Source: Opitutus sp. GAS368 (GTDB taxonomy: Bacteria > Verrucomicrobiota > Verrucomicrobiia > Opitutales > Opitutaceae). Taken from it: a stretch of DNA of 64,000 nucleotides. A program made the position numbers and the translations under genes. Below are positions 8,796 through 18,571 of the stretch, piece after piece. The notes under the pieces are model-generated. The model ran no database searches and was not told the origin of the DNA. It was given only the letters and a program-made list of their open reading frames with translations. The first letter of the stretch is position 1. Every line of letters starts with the position of its first letter. The stretch spans positions 1-64,000 of the forward strand of contig CAMBVX010000002.1 in NCBI GenBank assembly GCA_945871085.1. Direction: 5' to 3'.

Positions 8796-9809
8796 TCAGA
8801 CCGCGATGATCGCTTTCAGCACGGCGGGATTTCCGGCGATGTCCCGCGGGAATACGGTGGGCGTTTCGGCCAGTGCGAAGCGGTGCGTGATCCAGGGCCG
8901 CGTGTCGATGCGACCCGCTTCTACGAGGTGGATGATGTCGCGAAAGGTCTGCGGGAGGGCGTTGCGGCTCGCGCAGAGCGTGAGCTCACGCCGGTGGAAA
9001 TTGGGATCGTTGAACGTGACGTCACCTTGAAACAGGCCGACGAAGACGATGCGGCCGCCGTGGGCGACGAGCTCAAAGGTGGCGGCCATCGACGTCGGAT
9101 TGCCGGTGGCGTCGATGACGATGGTGGGCAGGTCGCCGCCGCCAATGGCCTTGAGTTGGGCGGTGGCGTCGGCGCCGGCGATGACGGTGTGGATCACGCC
9201 GAGTTGGTCGCGGCAGAACGCGAGTCGCGTCTCGCTGACATCCATGACGGCGAGCGTCGCGCCGGTAATACGAGCGAACTGGATGACGCTGAGGCCGATG
9301 GGGCCGGCGCCGATTACGAGGACGAAGTCCTGCGACGTGCCTTCGGCCCGCTCAATGGCATGGGCCCCGATGCCGAGAGTTTCGATGAGCGCGAGTTGCT
9401 CGTAGTCGAGTTTCGCGGAGCGATGGAGTTTGTGCGCCGGGATCGCGATGAAGGGCCGCATGCCGCCGTCGCGGTGCACGCCAATGACGTTGAGCGAGGC
9501 GCAGCAGTTGGGTTTGCCGCGGCGGCAGGCGACGCAGTGGCCGCAATTCAGGTAGGGTTCGACGGAGCAGCGGTCGCCGACTTTGAGATCCTGCGGGTCG
9601 CTGCCGGGATCGATCACTTCGACACCGAGCTCGTGGCCGAGGATGCGCGGGTAGCTGAAGAAAGGCTGGTGGCCGGCAAACGCGTGGAGATCCGTGCCAC
9701 AAACGCCGATACGATGGACGCGCACGAGGGCCTCGCCGGGCGCGAGCGTGGGTGTGGGGCCGTCGGTGGTGAGGAATTGGCCGGGTTTTTCGAGGACGAT
9801 TTGGAGCAT
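8796..9809 (-). CDS. Zinc-dependent alcohol dehydrogenase family (L-galactonate 5-dehydrogenase-like)
   Basis: GVCGTDLHAF, GHELGVEV, CGHCVACRRGKPNCC (Zn ligands), GAGPIGLSV. Confidence 0.8.
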   Translation of the reverse strand: MLQIVLEKPGQFLTTDGPTPTLAPGEALVRVHRIGVCGTDLHAFAGHQPFFSYPRILGHELGVEVIDPGSDPQDLKVGDRCSVEPYLNCGHCVACRRGKPNCCASLNVIGVHRDGGMRPFIAIPAHKLHRSAKLDYEQLALIETLGIGAHAIERAEGTSQDFVLVIGAGPIGLSVIQFARITGATLAVMDVSETRLAFCRDQLGVIHTVIAGADATAQLKAIGGGDLPTIVIDATGNPTSMAATFELVAHGGRIVFVGLFQGDVTFNDPNFHRRELTLCASRNALPQTFRDIIHLVEAGRIDTRPWITHRFALAETPTVFPRDIAGNPAVLKAIIAV

Positions 9810-9907
9810 GATCTTAAACCGAAAATTTGCGCTAACCTGCGCTGATTAGAACGAGCGCGTGGGGATCGAAATATTAGCGGGGATGAGCGTCGATGAGCGG
9901 TTCTATT

Positions 9908-10861
9908 TTAGGCAATAACCGCGTCCCGGTTTTCTGGGAGGCCGCGGGTGAAGTTGTGGTTGTGGATCGGTTTCAGCAGATCGAGCACCTTGGCCAGCAG
10001 TTCGAAGTCGATCGGTTCGTCGAGGTAGCCGATGTTCTTGCGGATGTTGGCGGGGTTGGCGCTGCCGATGAGCGTCGTCGCGATTCCGGGATGGGTGACG
10101 CAGAATTGCACGGCGAGTTTTACAATGTCGGCACCGACCGATTTACAGTAGTCCACGGCCCGCCGGGCACCGGCGACCATCGCGGGCGGGGCGGGATGCC
10201 ACGTGGGCACGCCGCGTTCGGTGAGCAGGCCCATGCCCGTAGGCGAGGCATTGATAATACCGACATTCTTTTCGCGGAGGTAGGGGACGAGACCGTCGAG
10301 GGCGGTGTCGTTGAGTTCGTAACGGCAGAACGAGAGCACCGTTTCGACGACGCCGGGAGCCGTGCGGTCGAGCACGCCGGGGAATACCTTGAGGGGCAGG
10401 CCCGTAATGCCGATGTGACCGATGCGGCCTTGCTCCCGCAGGCGCACGAGGGCAGGAAGGGTTTCGTCAACGATTTGAGTGAGGTCGGCGAATTCGATGT
10501 CGTGGCACTGGAGGAGATCGATGTAGTCGACGCGAAGGCGGGCGCAGCTCTCGTCCAGGGAACGGGCGACGCGGGCGGCGGAGAAATCGAATTGGCTGTC
10601 GCCGTATTGGCCTATCTTGGTGGCGAGGTAGTAACCGTCGCGGGGGATGCCCTGCAGGGCGCGGCCGAGCACCGTTTCGGCCTTGGTGGCGCCATAGTAG
10701 GGTGCCACGTCGATGAAGTTCATGCCCAGATCGAGGGCGGTGTGAACGGTGCGAATGGCCTCGGCGTCGTCGGTGGCCCGAAACACCCCGCCGAGTGACG
10801 AGGCACCAAAACTGAGCACCGAGACATTAAGGCGGGTGTGGCCGAGTGGGCGGAAATTCAT
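9908..10861 (-). CDS. Aldo/keto reductase (L-galactose/L-fucose dehydrogenase-like)
   Basis: FGASSLGGVF, NFIDVAPYYGATKAETVLGRAL, YYLATKIGQYG, LRVDYIDLLQCHDIEF. Confidence 0.83.
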   Translation of the reverse strand: MNFRPLGHTRLNVSVLSFGASSLGGVFRATDDAEAIRTVHTALDLGMNFIDVAPYYGATKAETVLGRALQGIPRDGYYLATKIGQYGDSQFDFSAARVARSLDESCARLRVDYIDLLQCHDIEFADLTQIVDETLPALVRLREQGRIGHIGITGLPLKVFPGVLDRTAPGVVETVLSFCRYELNDTALDGLVPYLREKNVGIINASPTGMGLLTERGVPTWHPAPPAMVAGARRAVDYCKSVGADIVKLAVQFCVTHPGIATTLIGSANPANIRKNIGYLDEPIDFELLAKVLDLLKPIHNHNFTRGLPENRDAVIA

Positions 10862-10991
10862 AGGGAAGTCGTGATCTTACGCGGGGCGGCGTGGAGCGGT
10901 GACCTCCGGTGAAATGAAGGCGGGTGGCGGGCCCCGGTAACGACGCTTCGCGGCGGTGCCATGAGGCCAAGCATGCTCACGTGCGAGTCGC

Positions 10992-12002
10992 TCAGGGAGC
11001 GCGGAGCACGCGGAGGCTGGCGCGATCCGCCGCGAGGGCGGGGGCTTTTGGTGCGGGGAGCGTGACCTGGCCGGTGGCGGCCCATTCGGTGCCGCGCGCG
11101 AGGGTGACTTGGAAGCCGAGGCCATTCACCGCGTCGACGTAGTGACCAAGTGCGGTGTGGAAGACGCGGCCCTGGCCGTAGGGGATCACCATGAGCATGG
11201 GTTCCTGTTCTTTGGTTTTGTCGGAGAGCGCGGAGGCGAGGACGGTGACGTTTTCGGCGGGTCCGCGTAGGCTATCGTAGAGTTCGTCTTTGGCGTGCAT
11301 CCATTTGGCCGGGAGGCCGCGAAGGATCGGGTGGTCGGGGGTGCTGGCCTCGACGAGGAATTCGTGCTGCGGACCATGGCTGCCACCGCGGCCGGGGGTC
11401 ATATCTTTCGTCCAAGTGGATTGGCGCAGACGCAGGTAAGGGCCGGATTTTTCAGTGCGGCCGCCCCAGCCACCGAGGCCGATCATGGCGTTGTATTCGG
11501 GCCACTCGGGAAAGGAGTTGTTGGCCGCATGATAGGAGACGAAGCCGCCGCCATTTTTCACATACGCGACAAACGCGGTGCGCACCTCAGCGGGCCAGCT
11601 GTCGCCGTTATAGTTGGAGAGGACGACGGCGTAGGGGGAGAAATTCGGGCGCCATTTGGCCCAGAGCGCGGGTGAGGCGGCCTTGTGCGCGGCGACGGCG
11701 GCGGCGTGCTTCGTGAGGCTTTCGGTGTGCGCGGTTTTCTGCGCGGGGGAGGCGTCCTTGGCCATTCTGGGCGCGGCGGGGGCGCTGGCGGGCGTGGTCG
11801 AGACATCGACCGTGAAGCGGCCGGTGTCTTCCAGAATGCGCTTCAGCAGTGGGGTGGTCGCCGCCCACTGGTGGTTGTTTTGGCCGTCGACGATGAGGAC
11901 TTTGATTTTGGCTTGGGCGTGGGCTCCGGCGACGAAGACCACGGCGAGGAAAGCGGCGAAGGCCAGACGGAGAGGGTGCGGTGAATTGAGCAGGTTTTTC
12001 AT
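10992..12002 (-). CDS. ThuA-like domain-containing secreted protein
   Basis: Signal peptide; [62 protein letters not shown]. Confidence 0.85.
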   Translation of the reverse strand: MKNLLNSPHPLRLAFAAFLAVVFVAGAHAQAKIKVLIVDGQNNHQWAATTPLLKRILEDTGRFTVDVSTTPASAPAAPRMAKDASPAQKTAHTESLTKHAAAVAAHKAASPALWAKWRPNFSPYAVVLSNYNGDSWPAEVRTAFVAYVKNGGGFVSYHAANNSFPEWPEYNAMIGLGGWGGRTEKSGPYLRLRQSTWTKDMTPGRGGSHGPQHEFLVEASTPDHPILRGLPAKWMHAKDELYDSLRGPAENVTVLASALSDKTKEQEPMLMVIPYGQGRVFHTALGHYVDAVNGLGFQVTLARGTEWAATGQVTLPAPKAPALAADRASLRVLRAP

Positions 12003-12222
12003 AGGAGAGGAGGCTTGACGATAGGGGGATGTCGCGGGCGGAAGCCAGCTGGTTTTCGCGGCGAGCGGCGAGTGATGATCGGCGCAGCGAGATTCGCGGA
12101 TGGTCGCTGGGCGCGTGGAGCGGAAAGGGTGCCCCCCGTGCTCGATCCAGCGAGATCGATTGCGGCCCGAGATCGACGACGAAGGAGGCCATACTCAGGG
12201 ACCTTGATATTTGGATTCTATA

Positions 12223-12273
12223 GTAGCCGCGAGCGCCACCGAGTGGGCGAACCACTCGCTGGCGCTCGGCTAC
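12223..12273. repeat. Palindromic repeat (GTAGCCG..GAGCGCCA..CGAGTGG)
   Basis: Arms 12223-12246 and 12252-12273 near-complementary, short loop. Confidence 0.75.
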
Positions 12274-12330
12274 GGTTTCGGGCAAAGTCTGAATCACTGG
12301 GGCCGCAAAATACGTCAGAGGCCTCGAATC

Positions 12331-13371
12331 ACGTCAGATCTTGACTCGTGACAAAAGTGAAGTGGAGGCCGCTTGCCCTTCTTTGGTCAAGAGGTGTCGG
12401 CGCACAAATTGGCTCGCTGACGCCGGTTGGCCCATCCCGAGGCGCGTCGCCAACCATCGGTTGGACACCGAAGAGCTCTGCTTCATCGCCGCCGCGAGCT
12501 GCACTTTATCGGGATGCGATTTTTGCCGACCGAGTTTGGTGAGATCTATTTTCCCCGCCGTGGCGAAAGCCACGAGGCGTTTCTCCCATGATGCGGCGCG
12601 TTCCGCGCGCACCGTCGCTGGTTCCAGACCCGCAAAGCGCTCCTCGACCGTGCTGCGGTCGGCCATCCCCTGCATGATCTCGGCCTTGAATTTTGCTGCT
12701 CCGACGCACCAGCCCTGGCTGAGCCGCGCTGCCACCAGTATTTTTTTGGACGTTTCGTCCTGCGCCAAGAATTCCAAATAGGTCAGATATTTTTTCCAAC
12801 CCGTCGGCGTGTCATTGAGCCCGCCGGCTTCGTGCAGCAGCACGGATGCATGCAGCCAGGTCGGACGTTTCCGTTCGCAGAATCGGGGCAAGCTGCCCGC
12901 TGAATACTTGATGGCCTGCGCCGGTGGAACGAGGCGGGCGCGAACCGGGTTGAGGTGGATGTAGTGGCACACTTGCGCGAACGCGGGCCCGGGCTCTACG
13001 AGCAACGCCTTGTAGCGGCCCTGAAACGGCCGGCCGACCAACCGGCGCAGGGAGTTGGAGCGGCGAATCCACGTGCCTTGAAGCCACTTCATGCCGTCAC
13101 TGAGGTTTGGCTCGGCAATCTGGACGGCCAAGTGAAAGTGGTTGTTCATTACGACATAGGCGTGGATGCGCCAGTGGAAGCGTTCCGCGGCTTCCGCAAG
13201 CGTCCGTTCGAAGGCCGCCGCCACGCCGGACCCCGCAAAGAGATTCCGCCGGTAGTTTCCCCGGTTGATCACGTGAAAGCATGCTCCCGCATATTCGATT
13301 CTCAAGGGTCGTGGCATGCCCCCTGCAATGGCGAAAAACGATCGCTCCTGTCAAGAGTCAAGACCTGACGT
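12331..13371 (-). mobile_element. RAYT (REP-associated tyrosine transposase, Y1/TnpA_REP family) element bounded by inverted repeats
   Basis: ACGTCAGATCTTGACTCGTGACA (12331-12353) and TGTCAAGAGTCAAGACCTGACGT (13349-13371) are inverted copies with 2 mismatches flanking the transposase ORF. Confidence 0.8.
12334..13317 (-). CDS. REP-associated tyrosine transposase
   Basis: MPRPLRIEYAGACFHVINRGNYRR, YVVMNNHFHLAVQ (HUH-like), RYKALLVE, CHYIHLNPVRA. Confidence 0.92.
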   Translation of the reverse strand: MPRPLRIEYAGACFHVINRGNYRRNLFAGSGVAAAFERTLAEAAERFHWRIHAYVVMNNHFHLAVQIAEPNLSDGMKWLQGTWIRRSNSLRRLVGRPFQGRYKALLVEPGPAFAQVCHYIHLNPVRARLVPPAQAIKYSAGSLPRFCERKRPTWLHASVLLHEAGGLNDTPTGWKKYLTYLEFLAQDETSKKILVAARLSQGWCVGAAKFKAEIMQGMADRSTVEERFAGLEPATVRAERAASWEKRLVAFATAGKIDLTKLGRQKSHPDKVQLAAAMKQSSSVSNRWLATRLGMGQPASASQFVRRHLLTKEGQAASTSLLSRVKI

Positions 13372-13594
13372 GTTTGATTCGCTCCGTCGAGCTGGACGCC
13401 CCGCTTCCGTTCCTCGGGCTCGCGAAGAAAAATCAGAACGTGAAATATCCGTAGCGGTAGGGCCGCGGTGAAACTAGGCTCGGTGATTTCGCGGCAGAAG
13501 GATTTTGTCTCACCCCCGTACGGGACATGAGCGGACGGAAGCGGTGAGTTGGTGGTTGAAGATACGGTGCGGAGAAATAGACCGGAGCCGCCCC

Positions 13595-14611
13595 ATGAAA
13601 ATCAATGTTGCCCTGCTACTCGCGCTTTCACCGCTTGGTATTTTCGCCGCCGACGATCCGCCGCATCCGTTTGTCGGCGTGATCGAGCGGCTCGATCCGG
13701 CGTTCGACAAGCTGGTGGCGCCGGGTGCGGCGATGGAAAAACTCGCCGAGGGTTTCCGCTGGTCGGAAGGGCCGACGTGGTATGACGGCGGGGTAATTTT
13801 TTCGGACGTGCTGGCGAACACCGTTTATCGTTGGAAGCCGGGCGCGACGGTGGGCAAGGTGAACGGCGCGGATGTTTTTCTGCGGCCGAGTGGGCTGTGG
13901 AAAGCGACGCCGGGATTTCGCGAGCCGGGGAGCAATGGACTGACGACCGACTCGCAGGGCCGACTGCTCCTCGCGCAGCACGGCGAACGGCAGATCGCGC
14001 GCTTTGAGAAAGGGGTGTTCACGACGATTGCGGATCGGTTTGAGGGCAAACGATTCAACAGCCCCAACGATCTCGCGGTCCACCAGAGCGGGGCGATTTA
14101 CTTTACCGATCCGCCCTACGGTTTGGAAAAGATTGTCGATTCGCCGCTGCGGGAGCTGCCGTATGCGGGCGTTTATCGCGTCGCGACGGACGGCAAGGTC
14201 ACGCTGTTGACGAAGGAGCTCACGTTTCCGAACGGGATTGGATTCTCGCCCGACGAAAAAAAGCTCTATGTGGCGGTGAGCGACTCGAAGGCGACGCGGG
14301 TCGCGGCTTTTGACGTCAAGGCCGATGGCACCCTCGGCGCTGAGCGGACATTCTTCGACGCGCAACCGCGCCGCAAACCCGGCGTGCCGGGACTGTGCGA
14401 CGGCCTGAAAGTTGACCGGGAGGGCAACGTGTGGGCGACGGGTCCGGGCGGCGTAATGGTGATTTCTCCGGCGGGGAAACTTCTCGGTGTGATCAATACG
14501 AATGAGCCGACGGGGAATTGCTGCTGGGGCGATGACGGCAGCACGCTCTACATAACGGCAAATTATTTTTTAGTGCGCGTGAAGACGCTCACCAAGGGCG
14601 CGGGGTGGTAA
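13595..14611 (+). CDS. SMP-30/gluconolactonase/LRE family secreted protein
   Basis: Signal peptide; FRWSEGPTWYDGG, GSNGLTTDSQGRLLLAQHGERQIARF, FNSPNDLAVHQSGAIYFTDPPYGL. Confidence 0.88.
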   Translation: MKINVALLLALSPLGIFAADDPPHPFVGVIERLDPAFDKLVAPGAAMEKLAEGFRWSEGPTWYDGGVIFSDVLANTVYRWKPGATVGKVNGADVFLRPSGLWKATPGFREPGSNGLTTDSQGRLLLAQHGERQIARFEKGVFTTIADRFEGKRFNSPNDLAVHQSGAIYFTDPPYGLEKIVDSPLRELPYAGVYRVATDGKVTLLTKELTFPNGIGFSPDEKKLYVAVSDSKATRVAAFDVKADGTLGAERTFFDAQPRRKPGVPGLCDGLKVDREGNVWATGPGGVMVISPAGKLLGVINTNEPTGNCCWGDDGSTLYITANYFLVRVKTLTKGAGW

Positions 14612-14655
14612 GGTGCTTTCACGACGAGCGAAACAGTGGTTTTTTGTAGCAACAA

Positions 14656-14707
14656 GGAGCTTGCTCGCAGGCGATTCACGACGTGAAATCGCCCGCCAGC
14701 AGGCTCC
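14656..14707. repeat. REP-like palindrome (GGAGCTTGCTCGCAGGCGATT / AAATCGCCCGCCAGCAGGCTCC), diverged copy
   Basis: Imperfect inverted repeat between convergent genes; same family as 2349-2424. Confidence 0.65.
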
Positions 14708-14786
14708 TCCCACCGAGCGGGTTAAGCTCAGCTTGACGGTAAAATGTCATAAGGCGACGAGAGGCGCCCGGTGCTGAGGCAACGCG

Positions 14787-15830
14787 CTACGGTTTCAACC
14801 AGCGCACAAGCCATTCGCGGGCGGCGACCATGGAGTCGGGATTCACTTTGTGGCCGGTGTTGGGTTGGACGCGGAGCACGAATTTTTCGTCGGCTCCGGC
14901 GGCGTGGTAGGCGGCACGCGCGGCGTCGGCGCAGAGTTGCAGGCCCGGCAAAGGAGTGCGGGCGTCGGTCCCGCCATTGATCGCGAGTAACGGGCGCGGC
15001 GCGATCAGCGGGAGCATGGCGGGGCCGTCGAACGCGCCGTCGATGCCGGGGGCGACGCGCGCATAAAAAGTGCGCACGAAGTCAGCGTCGGGCGTCGCGA
15101 TGCCGGACTCTTTCGCGGCGGTGTTGAAGGCGGCTTGCACGGTGCTGATGCGGGATTGCCAGGAGTTGTTTTCAACGGCCCAACGGAAACTCTGCACGCC
15201 GATGCAGGAGACTGAAACGGCGACGCGCGGATCCGCGGCGGCCGTGAGGTAGGTTTCGATACCACCTTTGGAGAAACCCATGAGGCCGATGCGGCGTGGA
15301 TCGATGTCGTCGCGCGTTTCCAAATAGTCGATCAGGCGCATGACGTCCCACGCGGTATCGAAAAAGAAAGGATGCTCTTGGCCGGTGCGAAACGTGCGGA
15401 GAATCGCGGCGACATATTCGGTGGCTTTGGCGGCTTTTCCACCTTGTGCGCGCGCGCCATGATAGCGGCCGTCGATTGCGACGCCGACGAGCCCAACGCG
15501 AGCGTAGTCCATAAGCAGGGCGCGCTCGGCTTCTTTGTTTCCACCCGTGCCGTGCAGCACGACCACGGCGGGACGACGGGCGGGTGGTGAGGCGGGCGCG
15601 GGAGAGGAAGCTGATTTGACGATGATGCCGGAGACGCGTTGGCCGGCTTCGGTGGCGTAGCTGAACGCGATTTCGACGAGATCGTCCTTGGCGGCGGGGA
15701 TGCCGACTTCGGCTGCGAGCGGCACGCGCGGGCGTTCGAGGAGTTGGAGAAACGCCGTGCGAGAATCAGTGGCGTGGACAGTGCACGCGGTGAGCAAAGC
15801 GAAGGCGGCGAGGGTGAGCCGAGACATCAT
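14787..15830 (-). CDS. Alpha/beta hydrolase, dienelactone hydrolase/acetyl xylan esterase-like, secreted
   Basis: PAVVVLHGTGGNKE, RIGLMGFSKGGIETYL (GxSxG-type), C-terminal NTGHKV. Confidence 0.8.
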   Translation of the reverse strand: MMSRLTLAAFALLTACTVHATDSRTAFLQLLERPRVPLAAEVGIPAAKDDLVEIAFSYATEAGQRVSGIIVKSASSPAPASPPARRPAVVVLHGTGGNKEAERALLMDYARVGLVGVAIDGRYHGARAQGGKAAKATEYVAAILRTFRTGQEHPFFFDTAWDVMRLIDYLETRDDIDPRRIGLMGFSKGGIETYLTAAADPRVAVSVSCIGVQSFRWAVENNSWQSRISTVQAAFNTAAKESGIATPDADFVRTFYARVAPGIDGAFDGPAMLPLIAPRPLLAINGGTDARTPLPGLQLCADAARAAYHAAGADEKFVLRVQPNTGHKVNPDSMVAAREWLVRWLKP

Positions 15831-15928
15831 GGTCGCGATTCAGCCGGTGCCGCCGGACGAGCGCAAGCGAGGACGTCCCGAAACCTCCCGGAGCACATCC
15901 GGGAGGCAGGAGGGGACCCGAGGCCCGA

Positions 15929-17593
15929 TCACTTGGACAACGTGCGATTGAGGGCGCTGACGATGGCCTTGATGGAGGCGAGTTCGATATTGGTATCGAT
16001 GCCGGCGCCGTAGAGCGTGTGGCCGCGTTCGGTCTTGATCTGGATGTAACTCACGGCGCGCGCCTCGGCGCCCTGGCCGAGCGAGTGTTCGGAGTAGGAG
16101 AGGACGTCGAATTTTGGGAGCTTGGTGGCACTGAGGGCGCGCACGAAGGCGTCGATCGGGCCGTTGCCGGTCGCGGTGAGGGTGTGGAGTTTTTTGTCGA
16201 AACCGATTTCGGCTTCGCACGTGACGATGCTGTCGCGCTCGGTCGTTTTGAAATGCTGGAGTTCGACGGGCGCGGTGCGGGCGAGGTATTCGCGGTGGAA
16301 GACGTCGTGGATTTCCTGCGGAGTGAGCTCGGTGCCCTTGGCGTCGGCATAGTCGTTAATGATTTTGCCGATCTCCTTGTGCATGAGTTTCGGCAACGCG
16401 TAGCCGAAGGAATCTTCGAGCACGTAAGCGACGCCGCCTTTGCCGGACTGGCTGTTGATGCGGATGATGGCCTTGTAGCTGCGACCGAGATCGGCGGGAT
16501 CGATGGGAATGTAGATGACATCCCACGGGGCGTCGGGTTTTTGCACGGCCCAGGATTTTTTGATGGCGTCTTGGTGCGAGCCACTAAAGGCCGTGAAGAC
16601 CAACTCGCCGGCGTAAGGCTGGCGCGGCGGGACTTCGAGGCGCGTGCAGCGTTCGTAGACATCGCGGATGCCGTTGATGTCGGAGAAGTCGAGCCCGGGA
16701 TGGATGCCGTGCGTGTAGAGGTTCAGCGCGACGGTCACGATATCGAGGTTGCCGGTGCGTTCGCCGTTGCCGAAGAGCGTGCCCTCGACGCGGTCGGCGC
16801 CGGCGAGCAGGGCGAGTTCGGTCGCGGCGATGCCGGTGCCGCGGTCGTTGTGGGTGTGCAGCGAGATGAGGGTAAGCGCGCGGCGCGTGAGGTGCGTGGA
16901 CATCCACTCGATCTGATCGGCGTGGATGTTGGGTGTGGCGTATTCGACGGTGGCCGGGAGATTCAGGATGATTTTGTTGTCGGGGGTCGGCTGCCAGACG
17001 TCGGTGACGGCTTCACAAATCTCCAACGCGAAGTCGAGTTCGGTGCTCGTGAAGCTCTCGGGCGAATACTCGAAACGCATTCGCGTGCCGGCGGCGACCA
17101 GTGGGGCGGAGGATTGTTTCACCCACTTCGTGCCCTGGACGGCGATGCCGACGACGTCGGCGCGAGTGGCGTTGAAGACGTGCTGGCGTTGGGCCGGCGA
17201 CGTGGAGTTGTAGAGGTGGAAGATGGCGTTCTTCGCGCCGCGGAGGGCGGCGATGCTGCGGCTGATCAGCTCTTCACGGCATTGGCAGAGCACCTGGATC
17301 GCGACGTCGTCCGGGATGCGGTCTTCCTCGATGAGACGACGGCAGAAATCGAATTCGATTTGAGAAGCCGACGGGAAACCGACCTCGATTTCCTTGAAAC
17401 CAATTTTCACGAGCAACTCGAAATATTCGAGTTTTTCATCGACGCTCATGGGCTGGGCGAGGGCTTGGTTGCCGTCGCGGAGATCGACGCTGCACCAGAG
17501 CGGGGCGCGGTCGAGAGTGCGGTTGGGCCACTGGCGGTTGGGCAAGGCGACGGGTGGGAACGGGCGATATTTGCTGACGGGTGCGGGTTGCAT
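15929..17593 (-). CDS. leuA: 2-isopropylmalate synthase
   Basis: WCSVDLRDGNQALAQPMSVDEKLEYFELLVKIGFKEIEVGFPSASQ, SLHTHNDRGTGIA, GNGERTGNLDIV. Confidence 0.97.
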   Translation of the reverse strand: MQPAPVSKYRPFPPVALPNRQWPNRTLDRAPLWCSVDLRDGNQALAQPMSVDEKLEYFELLVKIGFKEIEVGFPSASQIEFDFCRRLIEEDRIPDDVAIQVLCQCREELISRSIAALRGAKNAIFHLYNSTSPAQRQHVFNATRADVVGIAVQGTKWVKQSSAPLVAAGTRMRFEYSPESFTSTELDFALEICEAVTDVWQPTPDNKIILNLPATVEYATPNIHADQIEWMSTHLTRRALTLISLHTHNDRGTGIAATELALLAGADRVEGTLFGNGERTGNLDIVTVALNLYTHGIHPGLDFSDINGIRDVYERCTRLEVPPRQPYAGELVFTAFSGSHQDAIKKSWAVQKPDAPWDVIYIPIDPADLGRSYKAIIRINSQSGKGGVAYVLEDSFGYALPKLMHKEIGKIINDYADAKGTELTPQEIHDVFHREYLARTAPVELQHFKTTERDSIVTCEAEIGFDKKLHTLTATGNGPIDAFVRALSATKLPKFDVLSYSEHSLGQGAEARAVSYIQIKTERGHTLYGAGIDTNIELASIKAIVSALNRTLSK

Positions 17594-17696
17594 GGAACGA
17601 AAAAGACGAGCGATTTTTGAGAGCTAACGGGGCCGGCTTCAAACCGGACTTGGTATCTTCACACCACGAATGGCGGCGGTAGGATCCGGGGACTGA

Positions 17697-17740
17697 CGCA
17701 CGACCGGCCGCTCGGCGGCCTCCTCTTAGAGGTCGTGCGT
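17697..17740 (-). promoter_or_regulatory. Perfect 10-bp inverted repeat hairpin upstream of leuA (attenuator candidate)
   Basis: ACGCACGACC (17697-17706) / GGTCGTGCGT (17731-17740) with nested GGCCGCTCGGCGGCC. Confidence 0.55.
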
Positions 17741-17776
17741 GGTGGTAAGTCGAAGGGACTGGAGCGAAGCTCGCAT
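17726..17776 (-). CDS. Putative 16-aa leu leader peptide MRASLQSLRLTTTHDL
   Basis: Short ORF upstream of leuA with 4 Leu codons; its 3' end forms one arm of the 17697-17740 hairpin. Confidence 0.4.
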   Translation of the reverse strand: MRASLQSLRLTTTHDL

Positions 17777-17977
17777 TTCGTGGTGCAGGTATCGGAGCGT
17801 GGCGGAAAAAGTCAAGGGACGGTTCGGCAGGAAACGTCGGGAATCACGGCGAAACGGGGACGTAAATCTCAGATGAAGAGCGATGGTGGCGCGCGCCGAA
17901 TTCGCGGGATCGATCCTGTAACCGCGCGCTGGAAGGCGCGTCTTGCCTGAGGTGCCTGACCTTGCCTCCATTCGCGT

Positions 17978-18571
17978 ATGCCTGACGACGATCCGCCGCT
18001 CGATCTGGCCGATTGCCTCAATCGAGTGCGTCGGCACGACCAGGCGGCTGCGCGTGAATTGGTGGAGCATCTGCACCCATTGGTCATCCGCATCGTGCGT
18101 TCACACTTACCCCGGCGGGTCGCCGAAGAGGATTTGTCGCAGGAAATTTTTCTGAAAATGTTTACGCGACTTGCACAGTATCAGGGGGCGGTGCCGTTTT
18201 CGCACTGGGTGTCGCGGATTGCCGTGACGACCTGCATCGATCATCTGCGCGCCCAGAAGCGTCGACCGGAATTCCGCTGGGCGGACTTGTCCGAGACGGA
18301 GGCCGAGGTGCTCGACAACATCATCACGAATGAAAACGACGTGCCCGCCAACGATGCGATGGCCGCGCACGAGCTGGTGCACAAGTTGCTCAGCCAGCTC
18401 AAACCGGACGATCAGATGGTGATTCGCATGCTCGATCTGGAGCAGAAAACGATTGCGGAAATCAGTGGGATCACCGGTTGGAATCAGTCGTTGATCAAAG
18501 TCCGTGCCTTCCGGGCTCGACGGAAGTTGCAGAAGCTATTTCAAGAACTACAAAAAACGGAACGCACATGA
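17978..18571 (+). CDS. ECF-type RNA polymerase sigma factor
   Basis: Sigma70 r2 (EEDLSQEIFLKMFTRLAQYQGAVPFSHWVSRIAVTTCIDHLR) and r4 (KPDDQMVIRMLDLEQKTIAEISGITGWNQSLIKVRAFRARRKL). Confidence 0.93.
   Translation: MPDDDPPLDLADCLNRVRRHDQAAARELVEHLHPLVIRIVRSHLPRRVAEEDLSQEIFLKMFTRLAQYQGAVPFSHWVSRIAVTTCIDHLRAQKRRPEFRWADLSETEAEVLDNIITNENDVPANDAMAAHELVHKLLSQLKPDDQMVIRMLDLEQKTIAEISGITGWNQSLIKVRAFRARRKLQKLFQELQKTERT

Noticed and set aside
16019-17620. 533-aa plus-strand ORF
   Set aside because: Antisense to the whole leuA gene; no recognisable domain, acidic/Gly/Val-rich shadow ORF.
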